DNA of 64,000 nucleotides from Arthrobacter sp. SDTb3-6. Lineage in GTDB: Bacteria > Actinomycetota > Actinomycetes > Actinomycetales > Micrococcaceae. Positions 1-8,807 of the stretch are shown piece by piece. Positions within the stretch are counted from its first letter, which is position 1. The number at the start of each line of letters is the position of its first letter. Made by a program: the position numbers and the translations under genes. The notes under the pieces were generated by a model that was not told the DNA's origin, did not search any database, and saw only the letters and a program-made list of their open reading frames with translations. The DNA lies in NCBI RefSeq assembly GCF_013376095.1, contig NZ_JAAMFN010000013.1:34129-98128 (forward strand). Direction: 5' to 3'.

Positions 1-1
1 G

Positions 2-418
2 CCCGACGGCGTCGCGGCACCGGCACTGCACGCCCTCGCCAATCGCGCCGACATCACCTTTGTCGGCCTGGATGAAGCGGGTGCGCTCTGGGGCTGCACC
101 ACGCCGGAAGAAGTACGCACGCTGCTGCCGGGCCCCGGACGGCTCATCGTCAAGGACGGCGACGTCGGCGCGACCGAATTCGGCGCGGGACCAGCCGTGT
201 TCGAACCGGCAATCCCCACCAACGTGGTCGAGGCGGTCGGCGCGGGCGACGCCTTCGCCGCCGGCTACCTCGCCGCAGCCATTCAGGGTGGCGGCACGCG
301 GGAGCGCCTGCGGGCGGGCCACGCACGGGCACACCTGGTCCTGCTCTCCACCAGCGATTTTGTCGCCACCCCCACCGACCCGGATCCGCGCGCCGTGGAC
401 GCGGCCACCACCGTCTGA
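2..418 (+). CDS. PfkB-family sugar kinase, C-terminal part (5' end outside window)
   Basis: The reading frame is open from the window edge to the stop at 416-418, giving about 138 residues. The PfkB signature near the end, with the anion-hole motif GAGDAF (V-E-A-V-G-A-G-D-A-F-A-A-G-Y), is plain; its Asp is the catalytic base in this family. The missing N-terminal half would hold the substrate site. The next gene, 16 nt downstream, is a KDPG aldolase, so 2-keto-3-deoxygluconate kinase is the natural guess: it would make the KDPG that the aldolase splits. Substrate is inferred from context only. Cytoplasmic; probably first or middle gene of an operon continuing to 1549. Confidence 0.85.
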   Translation, partial: PDGVAAPALHALANRADITFVGLDEAGALWGCTTPEEVRTLLPGPGRLIVKDGDVGATEFGAGPAVFEPAIPTNVVEAVGAGDAFAAGYLAAAIQGGGTRERLRAGHARAHLVLLSTSDFVATPTDPDPRAVDAATTV

Positions 419-434
419 AAGGACCGAAAAGACA

Positions 435-1067
435 ATGATTGGGAACGAACAGTTCAGCGAGGTTTTTGCCGCGGCACCCCTCATGGCCATCCTTCGCGGA
501 ATGGGTGCCGAACGCAGTCTTGCCGTCGCAACCACCGCCTGGGACCTGGGCATCGACGTCGTCGAGCTCCCCATCCAGACCCCGGAGGACCTCAGGGCCT
601 TGGAAAGGGTCGCCGCAGCCGGCCGCGAAAGGGGCAAGGTTGTCGGTGCCGGGACCGTCGTCTCCGTCGAGCACGTCCGCAGCGCCGCCCAGGCAGGAGC
701 GCAGTTCACCGTCAGCCCGGGCCTGGACCTTGAGGTAGTCCGGGCATCAGCCCAGGCCGGCATGCCTCCCCTGCCCGGCGTCGCCACGGCCACCGAGGTG
801 CAGTTGGCCCTGGCAACGGGCCTGACCTGGCTCAAGGCATTCCCCGCATCGGTCCTTGGCCCCTCGTGGATCAAGGCCATGCACGGACCCTTCCCGCAGG
901 CGAAGTTCGTCACCACCGGCGGCATGGATGCAGGCAACGCCGGCGGGTTCCTGCTCGCCGGAGCGCGCGTCGCCGCCGTCGGCTCCGCCTTGGACGACCC
1001 GTCCCAACTGCCCCAACTCGCAGCGTTGCTTGGCAACGACGGCCTGGGCACGACGGGGGCACGGTAG
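435..1067 (+). CDS. eda: 2-dehydro-3-deoxy-phosphogluconate (KDPG/KHG) aldolase
   Basis: Product of 210 residues, the usual size of this class I aldolase. It cleaves KDPG to pyruvate and glyceraldehyde 3-phosphate in the Entner-Doudoroff or hexuronate route. The Schiff-base lysine is visible in WLKAFPAS (Lys134), the general-base Glu in VVELPIQTPE (Glu44) and the phosphate loop in FVTTGGM. The ATG at 435 is chosen because AAAGGACC lies about 9 nt upstream and the protein then begins at the family N-terminus; the frame stays open far upstream without homology. It follows the kinase by 16 nt and its stop overlaps the next start, so the three genes look co-transcribed. Confidence 0.9.
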   Translation: MIGNEQFSEVFAAAPLMAILRGMGAERSLAVATTAWDLGIDVVELPIQTPEDLRALERVAAAGRERGKVVGAGTVVSVEHVRSAAQAGAQFTVSPGLDLEVVRASAQAGMPPLPGVATATEVQLALATGLTWLKAFPASVLGPSWIKAMHGPFPQAKFVTTGGMDAGNAGGFLLAGARVAAVGSALDDPSQLPQLAALLGNDGLGTTGAR

Positions 1068-1549
1068 TGGCCCCCCGCAGCGAGCTGCTCGCCTTTGTGG
1101 ACGCCAGACTGGCCTACGAAATCGATGTGGTGGCTGCCGCCCGGGCCCAAGCCCGCGGCAACGCGGTCATCGTCGACACCCGCAAAGGCCGGTCTTGGGA
1201 CCACGGACACGTGGCAGGGGCAATGCACCTGCCCGAGGACGCACTCGATTCCCTGCCCGCTGCCCTTCCCCGCGACCGCACGCTGATCGTCTACGGATGG
1301 GGACCGGGCTGCAACGGCGCCACCCACACCGCACGCCGCCTGCTCGCTGCGGGCTTCGAGGTGCGTGAGATGCTTGGCGGCTACGAATACTGGGTAAGGA
1401 ACGGATTCCCCGTAATCACGGCCGGTACGGGCCCCCGCCTCGAATCCGACCCGCTCGTTACCGCAGAATCGGACCAGGCCGTCCACGCGGCAGCGCCGGC
1501 CCCTGTCCCGGGGCACGGCCTCAGGCATGCAGGATGGGCCGGTAAATGA
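1067..1549 (+). CDS. Rhodanese-like domain protein
   Basis: Single rhodanese domain of 160 residues starting at a GTG that shares one base with the aldolase stop (TAG/GTG at 1065-1069), which points to translational coupling. The typical HVAGAMHLPE strand-turn and the active-site loop GPGCNGATH (Cys82) are present. The loop sequence CNGATH differs from the CRxGxR loop of thiosulfate sulfurtransferases, so sulfur transfer is possible but unproven. The last 29 nt overlap the end of the opposite-strand DHFR-like gene, and the C-terminal Ala/Pro-rich tail of about 25 residues looks like run-on sequence. Why a rhodanese sits in a sugar-acid operon is unclear. Confidence 0.8.
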   Translation: MAPRSELLAFVDARLAYEIDVVAAARAQARGNAVIVDTRKGRSWDHGHVAGAMHLPEDALDSLPAALPRDRTLIVYGWGPGCNGATHTARRLLAAGFEVREMLGGYEYWVRNGFPVITAGTGPRLESDPLVTAESDQAVHAAAPAPVPGHGLRHAGWAGK

Positions 1550-2099
1550 GCTCTTGGGTACGGCCGTCCAGCGTGGTGCTCTCGAGCAGTTCGAGATCGA
1601 AGTCGGCCGCACCCTGGAAGATCGGGCCCTCCCCGGTCTGTCCCGTGATCACAGGGAAAATCGTGACCTGGATGCGGTCCACCAGGCCGGCGGCCATCAG
1701 GGCCCTGTTCATCGACAAGCTGCCGTGGGAGCGCAGCGGCACCTCGGACTCCTCCTTGAGCCGGGCAACGACGTCGACGGCGTCGCCCCTCACGAGGGTC
1801 GCATCCGGCCAGTCGAGCGGTTCCTTCAGCGTCGTCGACACCACGGTTGCCGGCATGCCCACCATCCGGGTGACCCAGGGGTCGCGCACTGCCGGGTCGT
1901 CGGTGCTCCCGGCCAGCATCTGCACGAGTTGCCGAAAAGTGGTGGCACCAAAGACCATCCGCTGCCCTGGCCCGTACAGGGCAAGGCGGTGGGCGAGAAG
2001 CTCGGGGCCCTGCTTGCCCCAGTAGCCGCTCCAATTGCGGCTGGCGGAGCCGAATCCGTCGAGGCTGGTAAAGACATCGAAGGTGTAGCTGGCGGTCAT
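1521..2099 (-). CDS. Dihydrofolate reductase-family protein (RibD C-terminal-like)
   Basis: 192 residues, start ATG at 2099 behind GAGGAGGTTGCC. The N-terminus YTFDVFTSLDGF, the MVFGATTF strand and the C-terminal FPVITGQTGEGPIF are hallmarks of the stand-alone DHFR/RibD-C reductases common in actinobacteria, which are NADPH-binding but mostly uncharacterised. It is not the essential folate enzyme (FolA). The frame continues upstream without a stop into the decayed FUSC membrane gene, so an N-terminal fusion is formally possible, but the strong ribosome site argues for separate initiation. A second member of the family lies at 8244-8807. Confidence 0.85.
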   Translation of the reverse strand: MTASYTFDVFTSLDGFGSASRNWSGYWGKQGPELLAHRLALYGPGQRMVFGATTFRQLVQMLAGSTDDPAVRDPWVTRMVGMPATVVSTTLKEPLDWPDATLVRGDAVDVVARLKEESEVPLRSHGSLSMNRALMAAGLVDRIQVTIFPVITGQTGEGPIFQGAADFDLELLESTTLDGRTQELIYRPILHA

Positions 2100-2344
2100 G
2101 GCAACCTCCTCAGGTGCCGTGGACGGACAGTCCACGTTCCACCCATTCATTATGCTCCCCGCACCGGTGCCCCGACAGCCCCGCGGCCAGTGTGATCGGC
2201 GTTCCCCGGTGCGTCCATGGCGCCCAAGGCCCCCGGGGTGATCGCGTCGCGTCGTGACGTTCGGCACGGCAACAGCGCGCAGGATTGCTTCGGCACCGCC
2301 ACCTTGCAGTTTCACGTTGCCGGGGACCATGCTCGACGCCACCA

Positions 2345-3271
2345 GCCGCGTCCGGGTCCGTTGCGTGCGGGTGGTGGAGCAGATGACCAAAATTGCCGTC
2401 ACGGCACCCACCGTGGTTCCCAGGGCCCGGTCCAGGATCAACCCGGATGAGGACTGCCCCGCCACAAATTCCGTCATCAACAAAGCCACGGGAGTCATGA
2501 ACACAAGTGCAACGCTGTAATTCCGGATCACATACACCTCACCGAAGAACTGGAGCGCGGCCAGCAGGAACACCAGCCCGACCGGCGGCCGGGACACCGG
2601 CAACAGCAGGGCGGTGAGGACCAGTCCGCCATAGGTGCGAACAATCCTTATGCACGGCCCGCTCCCGCGACGCCCACGGCGACAAGATAGCGGCCCGCAT
2701 GCTTGAGGATCCTGGCCGCCGGGAACCGGGGCGGCTCAACCAGGCCCCGACCGGGATGGCGCCGGCGTGCATGGAGCCTGCCCGAAAAACCGACCAGGAG
2801 CACCACGACGACACTTCCCACCACTGTCATCGCCGCATCGAGGATGCACCCTGGGTATGGAACTGCTGCGCTGGCGGTGAAGGCGAACAGGAAGAAGAAC
2901 GGCCCCGAGGGCCGTAGCCGGAGGTGATCGGCAACGCTCGAGAGGAGGCCCGAAGCTGCAGCGGCTGCCGCGACAATCCCCCACGCTGACAGGCCCACGA
3001 CCAACAAGGCCACGCCGACGGTGACACTGGCAGCCATGAGGGTGCCGGCCGCCGCCTGGTGCCTGAGGCGAAGCCAGTGCGGCTCCATGCGCCCATAGAC
3101 GCCCGTCAAGGCCCCGAAGGCCCCGAAGGCCCCATAGACGGTCAGATCCAACCGACCGATGGCCACGACGAAGAGAAGCGGGGCAATGATCCCTGCCGCC
3201 ACCCGCAAGGCAGGAACCCTATGCCCGCGACCAGGCGGAACGTGGACGAAATTGCGCACATACACTTCCAT
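2345..3271 (-). pseudogene. Broken FUSC-family inner-membrane protein gene
   Basis: Two pieces in different frames together resemble an aromatic-acid-exporter-type FUSC protein. Piece one (3271 to 2648) encodes about 207 residues with several hydrophobic helices and ends early at TAA. Piece two (from about 2655) carries the conserved VIRNYSVALVFMTPVALL segment and the following helix. The join lacks roughly 40 residues normally found between them, so there seems to be both a frameshift near 2650 and an internal deletion. The first start (ATG 3271) has GGAAGGG upstream. The gene diverges from marR across an operator at 3300-3323. No stop separates piece two from the DHFR-like gene. Confidence 0.65.
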
Positions 3272-3299
3272 GGCCAACGAACCCTTCCAGTCCCCCTGC

Positions 3300-3323
3300 A
3301 TTTACTTTACCCGTAAAGTAAAT
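3300..3323. promoter_or_regulatory. Inverted-repeat operator between FUSC relic and marR
   Basis: Two perfect 11-bp arms, ATTTACTTTAC at 3300-3310 and GTAAAGTAAAT at 3313-3323, with a CC spacer. It is AT-rich in a GC-rich neighbourhood and lies between divergent genes, as MarR-family operators usually do. It begins 28 bp upstream of the FUSC start and ends 53 bp upstream of the marR start. Binding by the adjacent MarR is inferred. Confidence 0.75.
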
Positions 3324-3376
3324 AGCCGGCCTGGAAAGCCGGCCCCATCGGAACAGGGCGGCGCAAGTAGTCTGGG

Positions 3377-3832
3377 ATGATGAAGGACTACATGGATCAG
3401 CTTCAGGGGCAGTGGATGCGGCTGTACCCCGAGATCGAAACGGCACCCAGCGCGGTGATCGGACGGGTCAGCCGGCTGGCCCGGATCATCCAAATGCGCA
3501 GCGACGTGGTCCTTGCCTCACGCGGAGTCACATGGGCCGAATTTGACATCCTGTCCCTGCTGGCCCGGACCGGACGACCCATGACGCCTACGGAACGGGC
3601 CGCTGACCTGCTGACGTCGGCGCCGGCCAGCACGAAGAGGGTGAAGAAAATGCTCGGGTCCGGCCTGGTCCGCCGGGAGACAAACCCCAAGGACCGGCGC
3701 GGGGCAGTCATTGTGATGACGGAAAAGGGAAAAGCGTCGCTGGCCCCCATACTGGCCTCCGTGCGTGAGTTGGAAGCCGGGCTTCTCCAGTCCCTGGCGG
3801 CCGGGGACGGATGGTCCCCTCGACGCGGGTGA
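3377..3832 (+). CDS. MarR-family transcriptional regulator
   Basis: 151 residues with a winged-helix core: VTWAEFDILSLLARTG, the recognition region TSAPASTKRVKKM and the wing DRRGAVIVMTEKG. MarR dimers usually repress a divergent transporter and release DNA on binding a phenolic ligand. The partner here would be the FUSC gene, now broken. Start is uncertain: ATG at 3377, 3380 or 3392, the last having GAAGGA 5 nt upstream. The C-terminal dimerisation helix is shorter than usual and ends in a charged run (GWSPRRG), so the gene may be truncated. Confidence 0.85.
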   Translation: MMKDYMDQLQGQWMRLYPEIETAPSAVIGRVSRLARIIQMRSDVVLASRGVTWAEFDILSLLARTGRPMTPTERAADLLTSAPASTKRVKKMLGSGLVRRETNPKDRRGAVIVMTEKGKASLAPILASVRELEAGLLQSLAAGDGWSPRRG

Positions 3833-4150
3833 CGGACCGGTCCCGCTCGCCGGCCCGTCCCGGGTTTGACACCGCCGTCCTTGTTTCCAAAAAGCGGCGA
3901 TTGTGCCCCGGCCATTTCCTGAGCAGTTCCCTAATGCCGGTTCAGCTTTTGTAGGTCCGTCGCGCATTTTCCGGAAGCGGTCATCCCTGCAACCAGGATG
4001 GCGCCAAGGAGGGGCAGTTCCGGCAGGCCGAAGGCGTCGGAGGAATACAGCAGCCTGGCGAAGGGTGCCAGTTCAAGGCATTCGACGGTGGTGTCCGTGC
4101 TTCGCGATCCTACAGGGTTGAGCGCCAGCCCGACGTCGATTGGGGCTTGG
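3833..4150. other. Intergenic, nothing recognised
   Basis: 318 bp between the ends of marR and the opposite-strand tetR. I see no gene, clear hairpin with T-run, or repeat. Confidence 0.6.
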
Positions 4151-4861
4151 TTACCTTGGCAGGTCAGCTTCCGTTGCTACTTCCCGGACCCGTTCTTCAA
4201 TGGCATCCAGGAGCAGTTCCATCCCAAAGTCGAACAATATATCGGTGTCCGGGTACAGGGATCCAGCGGCCGCACTGGAGTCCGGAAACTTGGCAGGATC
4301 CAAGGCGGAGTAAATGCGCCGCTGTTCATCACGGAGGCTGGGCGTGGTCATCCACGGTGAAAGCGCCGCCACCAACCCGTACCCGACCGTGTGGTTATAG
4401 ATGGCCTGATGAAACAATCCGATGTCCGTGGAAGGAACTCCCGCACGCCGCAACTCGTGAACAGTCCATTCCGTCAAGGAGAAGAGCCGTGGCTGGTCAT
4501 CGGCCTGGCCTGCCATTGCCTCGGCCAGCCCAACGTGGCGCCTATAGATGTCGAACCATGCCCGCATCAGGGTCGTCAGGTTTTCACGCCAGGGCCGGCC
4601 AGGATCCGGTTCCGGGACATCTGCAAAGAGGAGATCGATCAGCGCCGAGAGAAGGTCTTTCTTATTCTTGAAATGGCGGTACATGGCAGTCGAATCGACA
4701 CCGAGCTCCTTCCCGAGACGGCGGAGCGTCAGGGCACTCAAACCCTCCTGATCGCACAGTTCCCGCGATGCCTCAAGTATCATGTCGCGGTCCAGCCGCG
4801 CGTGGTGGGCCGGCGTTGCCCCAGGAACCGGACCGCCGTCGTCGAGCCGAGATTGATCCAT
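4151..4861 (-). CDS. TetR/AcrR-family transcriptional regulator
   Basis: 236 residues. The N-terminal helix-turn-helix is clear: LDRDMILEASRELCDQEG, then LTLRRLGKELGVDSTAMYRH with FKNKKDL. The C-terminal half resembles the TetR_C ligand domain. Start is taken at ATG 4861; a GTG precedes it directly. It is divergent from the APC permease and serine hydrolase, 130 bp away, so it probably represses that pair and itself. The ligand is unknown; an amino acid or peptide-like compound would fit the neighbours. Confidence 0.88.
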   Translation of the reverse strand: MDQSRLDDGGPVPGATPAHHARLDRDMILEASRELCDQEGLSALTLRRLGKELGVDSTAMYRHFKNKKDLLSALIDLLFADVPEPDPGRPWRENLTTLMRAWFDIYRRHVGLAEAMAGQADDQPRLFSLTEWTVHELRRAGVPSTDIGLFHQAIYNHTVGYGLVAALSPWMTTPSLRDEQRRIYSALDPAKFPDSSAAAGSLYPDTDILFDFGMELLLDAIEERVREVATEADLPR

Positions 4862-4910
4862 CACGTCATCGTCTCATAACAAACAATTCAAAAAAACTCA
4901 GTCATCACTG

Positions 4911-4956
4911 TTGACATCACCGTGGACAATGACGTTTGCTTGCCTAAGCGATTGTC
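4911..4956. promoter_or_regulatory. Possible promoter and operator of the tetR-permease divergence
   Basis: TTGACA at 4911-4916 could be a -35 box for the permease, though no good -10 stands at 16-18 nt. Half-sites GACAAT (4925-4930) and ATTGTC (4951-4956) form a 6-bp inverted repeat with 20 nt between. Weak evidence; position between divergent genes is the main support. Confidence 0.3.
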
Positions 4957-4991
4957 AAAATCCCAACTTCGGCCCGCACGTGGAGGACGCG

Positions 4992-6446
4992 ATGAATGTC
5001 AAAAACATCGGTGTGACTGTGCAACGTCGCGCCTACAAGCAGGAGCTTCACCGCTCGCTTGGCCTGTGGGAAAACATTTCGCTGGTCGTCTCTGCCGTAA
5101 CACCCGCGACGGGCGCCTTCATTATCGCCCCGGTCTTGTTCACGCTGACCGGAACCGGGGCGCCGCTAACTTTTGTTATCGCGGCCGTCATGGGACTGGC
5201 GTTGGCCTTCTGTTGGGCAGAGTTGGGATGCGCGTATCCCATTGCGGGCGGCGACTATACCTTCGTCGCCCGCATCCTTGGCCGTCCCGCCGGGTTCGTC
5301 TCGCTCATTTTGAGCGGTCCCATCCAAGCCGTCTTGATTCCGGCCGTCGTCGCCCTCGGCATCGGGCAGTACGTCGGGGTCATCGTCAACGTCAATACCA
5401 ATATTTTGGCTGCCGTCATCATCCTGCTCGGTGCGGCCGTCGCGATTTTGGGTGTGCGGCTCAGCGCGATCGCCGTCGGCGTCCTCCTCGCCATAGAACT
5501 TCTGTCAGTCGTCTTTGTGGGTGCGCTGGGCCTGTTTCACATCCAGCGTCCCATCGGAACGCTCTTTCATCCGTTGATCACCAATGCCAATGGCACCACG
5601 CAATCATTGACCATTGGCGCACTCGTTGCCGGCATCGCCGTTGCGAGCTTTGCCTACAACGGATTCCAGGGGGCGCTCCTGTACTCGGAGGAAACAACGG
5701 GGAGCCGCCGCAATGTAGCCCGATCGGTCTTTATAGCCTTGGGAGTCGCGGTAGCGTGCGAGGTACTGCCGGTCGCCATGGCAATCCTTGCCTCGCCGTC
5801 ACTGGCTGACCTTTCGGCCAGCCCTAATCCGTGGCAGTATTTTCTGACGTCAATGGGTGGAGACACCTTTAATACGATCATCAGCCTCGGCATTGCCGTT
5901 GCCGTGCTCAATGCCGTGGTGGCACTCATGCCGTTCTTCGCACGGATTCTCTACAGTTCCGGCCGGGACATGGCCTGGCCTGCGCCCCTGAGCAAGGCCC
6001 TCGCGTCAGTTCATCCACAATGGGGCACGCCCTGGATTTCAACGATCGTCGTCGGCGTCGCCGGTGCAATTCTCGTACTGTTCACGGACGTTGCCACATT
6101 GAGCACATGCGTCGGCGCCGTACTCTGCGTGGAATTTATCCTTGTCGCGGCATCCGCGATCGTGAGCCGGCTGAGGGACAAAACGACGGACCGGCCGTAC
6201 CGGATGCCTCTTTGGCCCGCAGCGCCGGTCCTGGCGATCGTCATGTCAGTTGTGGTTCTGACACAGCAGACTTCAAGTGACCTTTTCATTGCGGGTGCCA
6301 TCGTCGCGGCATCCCTGGCCTACTATCTCATCTACCTCCGTCCCCGGCGTCACACCCACATGCTGATGCTGGATCCCGTCCGCCCCACCACTCCGCCTGG
6401 TCCCCAGCATAAGGAGGCCGGCGAGAATGCCAAAGAGCCACTTTGA
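4992..6446 (+). CDS. APC-superfamily amino acid permease
   Basis: 484 residues with about 12 hydrophobic helices. The first helix region (SLGLWENISLVVSAVTPATG) and the FCWAELGCAYPIAGGDY segment of helices 2-3 are typical of APC amino acid/polyamine transporters. The ATG at 4992 is preferred over earlier ATGs because GGAGG stands 7 nt upstream and the protein then starts just before the first helix. It runs into the serine hydrolase with a 20-nt overlap, so the two should be made together: the permease would bring in a substrate that the hydrolase or its product depends on. Substrate not determinable. Confidence 0.88.
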   Translation: MNVKNIGVTVQRRAYKQELHRSLGLWENISLVVSAVTPATGAFIIAPVLFTLTGTGAPLTFVIAAVMGLALAFCWAELGCAYPIAGGDYTFVARILGRPAGFVSLILSGPIQAVLIPAVVALGIGQYVGVIVNVNTNILAAVIILLGAAVAILGVRLSAIAVGVLLAIELLSVVFVGALGLFHIQRPIGTLFHPLITNANGTTQSLTIGALVAGIAVASFAYNGFQGALLYSEETTGSRRNVARSVFIALGVAVACEVLPVAMAILASPSLADLSASPNPWQYFLTSMGGDTFNTIISLGIAVAVLNAVVALMPFFARILYSSGRDMAWPAPLSKALASVHPQWGTPWISTIVVGVAGAILVLFTDVATLSTCVGAVLCVEFILVAASAIVSRLRDKTTDRPYRMPLWPAAPVLAIVMSVVVLTQQTSSDLFIAGAIVAASLAYYLIYLRPRRHTHMLMLDPVRPTTPPGPQHKEAGENAKEPL

Positions 6447-7953
6447 AACAGCCCCCGACAGTGAAACCCGGAGGACGTACTGGAATATCGACGATAGTTT
6501 CAGGCACACAGCGAACGAAATCGCCGGAAACACCACGGGAACTCCCGCACTGGCGTGGGCCGTGGTCAGCCAGGGGGCCATGGTCCATGTCTGCTCAACC
6601 GGAGAAACCGCGCTCGGCAATGGACATCGACCGGACGTGAATACGGTTTTTCGAATCGCATCGCTGTCAAAGAGCTTTGCCGCCGCAACGACGTTGCTCC
6701 TGGAGCGCCACGGGCTCGTGGACCTTGAAGCGCCAGTTGCCAACTACCTTCCGGGGCTCGTGGACGCGGGACCGTCCGGAAGGTTGCCCACCCTTAACGA
6801 CGTCCTGTCCATGTCCGGAGGTTTTCCGTCCGATGATGCCTGGGCCGACCGCCAAGAGACGATGACGTCCGAAGCCTTTGACCGCTTGTTGGCGGGAGGC
6901 ACAGTAAGGACCACCCGTCCGCGGCAAACCTTCCAATATTCAAATTTGGGGTACGCGATGATTGGGCGCATCGTCGAGACCGTGACGGGACAGCCCTACC
7001 CGGAAGTGGTGGGGAAGCTGCTTTTTGGCCCGTTGGGACTTCAGTCAACAACTTTTGACCACCGCACCGTTCCCCACGACAGATTCGCCCACGGCTACCG
7101 GCTCACTGAACACGGCTGGAAACTACAAAAACCGACCGCCCCAGGCGCCTTTTCGGCCATTGGCGGCGTCCTCAGCAGTCTCTCCGACATGGGCAAGTGG
7201 GTCAGCACCCTGGCCGCGTCGACGCTGACGGATGACGGGCCCCTGCCCTCGACGCTCCGGCGTCGAATGCAACAACCCATCACGCCAGTTCCGTTCACCG
7301 TTGACCCTGCAACAGGTCTCCCCTCTTCAAGGGATTTCCCGTGGGGAATCTCCAGTTACGGACTCGGCATCTTCATCGAACAGGACCCGGACTTTGGGCT
7401 GATCAGCCATCACGTCGGTGGCTACCCCGGATATGGGGCCCACATGTGCTGGCACCAGTCATCCGGAACCGGAGTCATCGCATTGGGCGGCAGCACCTAC
7501 GCCCCCGTAAGCGCCCCGGCCGGCCTCGCCCTCAAATCCCTTCTAAAACGGCCATTGGACACATCCCTCGAGATCCACAATTTGGACAGGATCGTCGCCG
7601 GCGTCAGATCGTTCATGCTCCACGGCGAAGTCACCGCCGGGGTCTTCTCTCCCTGTGTCGCCCTCGACAGGTCGTGGCAGGAGCGACGGGATGAACTGGC
7701 CTACCTGAAAACACACGTGGGCCCGTTGGCTCCGGATGGCTGCCAGGTCTCCATCATCGACAACTCCCGCCTGAAAGTCCGCTTTCACGGGCCTGGCGGG
7801 GTCCTGGCGGCGGGAGTTCTACTCACCCCGGTTCATCCACGTCGGGTCCAGGTCCTTGCGTTGGAGGACCATCCGGCCAGGGGCCGCCCGCCTGATCCGC
7901 TAAGCCGTGGACGGCCCACGCGAGCGGCACACGTCTCAAACAACAAACCTTAG
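6427..7953 (+). CDS. Serine hydrolase, beta-lactamase/class C family
   Basis: 508 residues. The three motifs of the serine beta-lactamase/DD-peptidase fold are visible: SLSK with Ser79 as nucleophile and Lys82, YSN at 171-173, and HHVGG later in the domain as the KTG equivalent. No signal peptide is seen, so it is probably cytoplasmic, which fits aminopeptidase, amidase or esterase members better than cell-wall enzymes. A C-terminal region of about 120 residues follows the catalytic domain, as in D-aminopeptidase-like proteins. The overlap with the amino acid permease suggests hydrolysis of an imported amide or peptide. Specificity is inferred only. Confidence 0.82.
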   Translation: MPKSHFETAPDSETRRTYWNIDDSFRHTANEIAGNTTGTPALAWAVVSQGAMVHVCSTGETALGNGHRPDVNTVFRIASLSKSFAAATTLLLERHGLVDLEAPVANYLPGLVDAGPSGRLPTLNDVLSMSGGFPSDDAWADRQETMTSEAFDRLLAGGTVRTTRPRQTFQYSNLGYAMIGRIVETVTGQPYPEVVGKLLFGPLGLQSTTFDHRTVPHDRFAHGYRLTEHGWKLQKPTAPGAFSAIGGVLSSLSDMGKWVSTLAASTLTDDGPLPSTLRRRMQQPITPVPFTVDPATGLPSSRDFPWGISSYGLGIFIEQDPDFGLISHHVGGYPGYGAHMCWHQSSGTGVIALGGSTYAPVSAPAGLALKSLLKRPLDTSLEIHNLDRIVAGVRSFMLHGEVTAGVFSPCVALDRSWQERRDELAYLKTHVGPLAPDGCQVSIIDNSRLKVRFHGPGGVLAAGVLLTPVHPRRVQVLALEDHPARGRPPDPLSRGRPTRAAHVSNNKP

Positions 7954-7968
7954 CGACCTCCAATCCTG

Positions 7969-8008
7969 CCTGGAGACGAAGGACCATTGGGGGTCCTTCG
8001 TCTCCAGG
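7969..8008. terminator. Long perfect hairpin after the serine hydrolase
   Basis: 17-bp perfect stem: arms 7969-7985 and 7992-8008 (core GGAGACGAAGGACC), loop ATTGGG. It lies 16 nt after the hydrolase stop. There is no long T-run (GCTTTG follows), but the stability makes it a likely transcription stop. Confidence 0.7.
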
Positions 8009-8138
8009 GCTTTGTCCCGACTGGTTACTTGCCGGATATCCTGAATGGGCAGTCGGCGCAGCTGGCTGCGCGTCCCGTCCAAGGCATCGCGCGTGCACCA
8101 CCTGCGCAGTTGTAGATGGCGGTGTACTATCAACTCAG

Positions 8139-8179
8139 AAGCCCTACCGGATCGTCCCCCAATAGATCCGGTAGGGCTT
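8139..8179. terminator. Second hairpin, bidirectional terminator candidate
   Basis: 15-bp stem AAGCCCTACCGGATC (8139-8153) with its complement at 8165-8179 and an 11-nt loop, followed by TGTTA. It lies between convergent genes (serine hydrolase plus, DHFR-like minus) and could serve both. Confidence 0.7.
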
Positions 8180-8243
8180 TGTTACAGCCCGATACCGTCA
8201 GTGGACCCTGGGGCTGACAGGGGCCAAGTACGGCGGGTGGAAC

Positions 8244-8807
8244 TCAGCGCCTGGTTTCATACCTGGTCAGCACCACACCGCCGGAAAAGGTCCGGGTTTC
8301 CACCAGGTGCAGGTTGACCCAGTTGTCCAGGGCCGTAAAAAAGGGCGTGCCGCCTCCCACCAGGACCGGTGCGGTGGCCAGCACGTACTCGTCGATCAGC
8401 CCGGCCCGCATGGCCGCCGCTGCCAGGGTTGCACCGCCGATGTCCATGGGGACTCCGTCCCCGGCCTTGAGCCGCGTGATCTCCGCGACCGCGTCGCCGG
8501 TGACCAGGCGGGTGTTCCAATCAACCGCCCTGGCAGTCGACGAGAACACGACCTTCGGCATGTCCCGCCAACGGCGGGCAAAAACGATCTCCGCCGCCGT
8601 GGCCCCCGGCTGCTGGTCCGCCGTCGGCCAGTGGGAGCCCATCGCCTCCCACAGCCTTCGCCCGTACAGCGCCAGGCCCGTCGCGCCGACCCGGTCGGAC
8701 CACCACTGGAACAGCTCTTCGCTCGGCACACTCCAGCCAAGGCCGCCGCCGGGTGCATCGATGTAGCCGTCCAGGCTCACGTTCATGCCAAAGCAAAGTT
8801 TCCGCAT
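8244..8807 (-). CDS. Dihydrofolate reductase-family protein, second copy
   Basis: 187 residues starting MRKLCFGMNVSLDGYIDAPGG, a classic N-terminus of the stand-alone DHFR/RibD-C reductase family, with LALYGRRLWE and APVLVGGGTPFF further on. ATG at 8807 is chosen by homology; the upstream frame is open but has no family sequence. The ribosome site is weak. Like 1521-2099 it is an NADPH-binding reductase of unknown substrate. The two are clearly different paralogues. No operon partner; terminated by the hairpin at 8139-8179. Confidence 0.87.
   Translation of the reverse strand: MRKLCFGMNVSLDGYIDAPGGGLGWSVPSEELFQWWSDRVGATGLALYGRRLWEAMGSHWPTADQQPGATAAEIVFARRWRDMPKVVFSSTARAVDWNTRLVTGDAVAEITRLKAGDGVPMDIGGATLAAAAMRAGLIDEYVLATAPVLVGGGTPFFTALDNWVNLHLVETRTFSGGVVLTRYETRR

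Noticed and set aside
4911..4916. Strong permease promoter
   Set aside because: TTGACA has no convincing -10 at the right distance; kept at low confidence.
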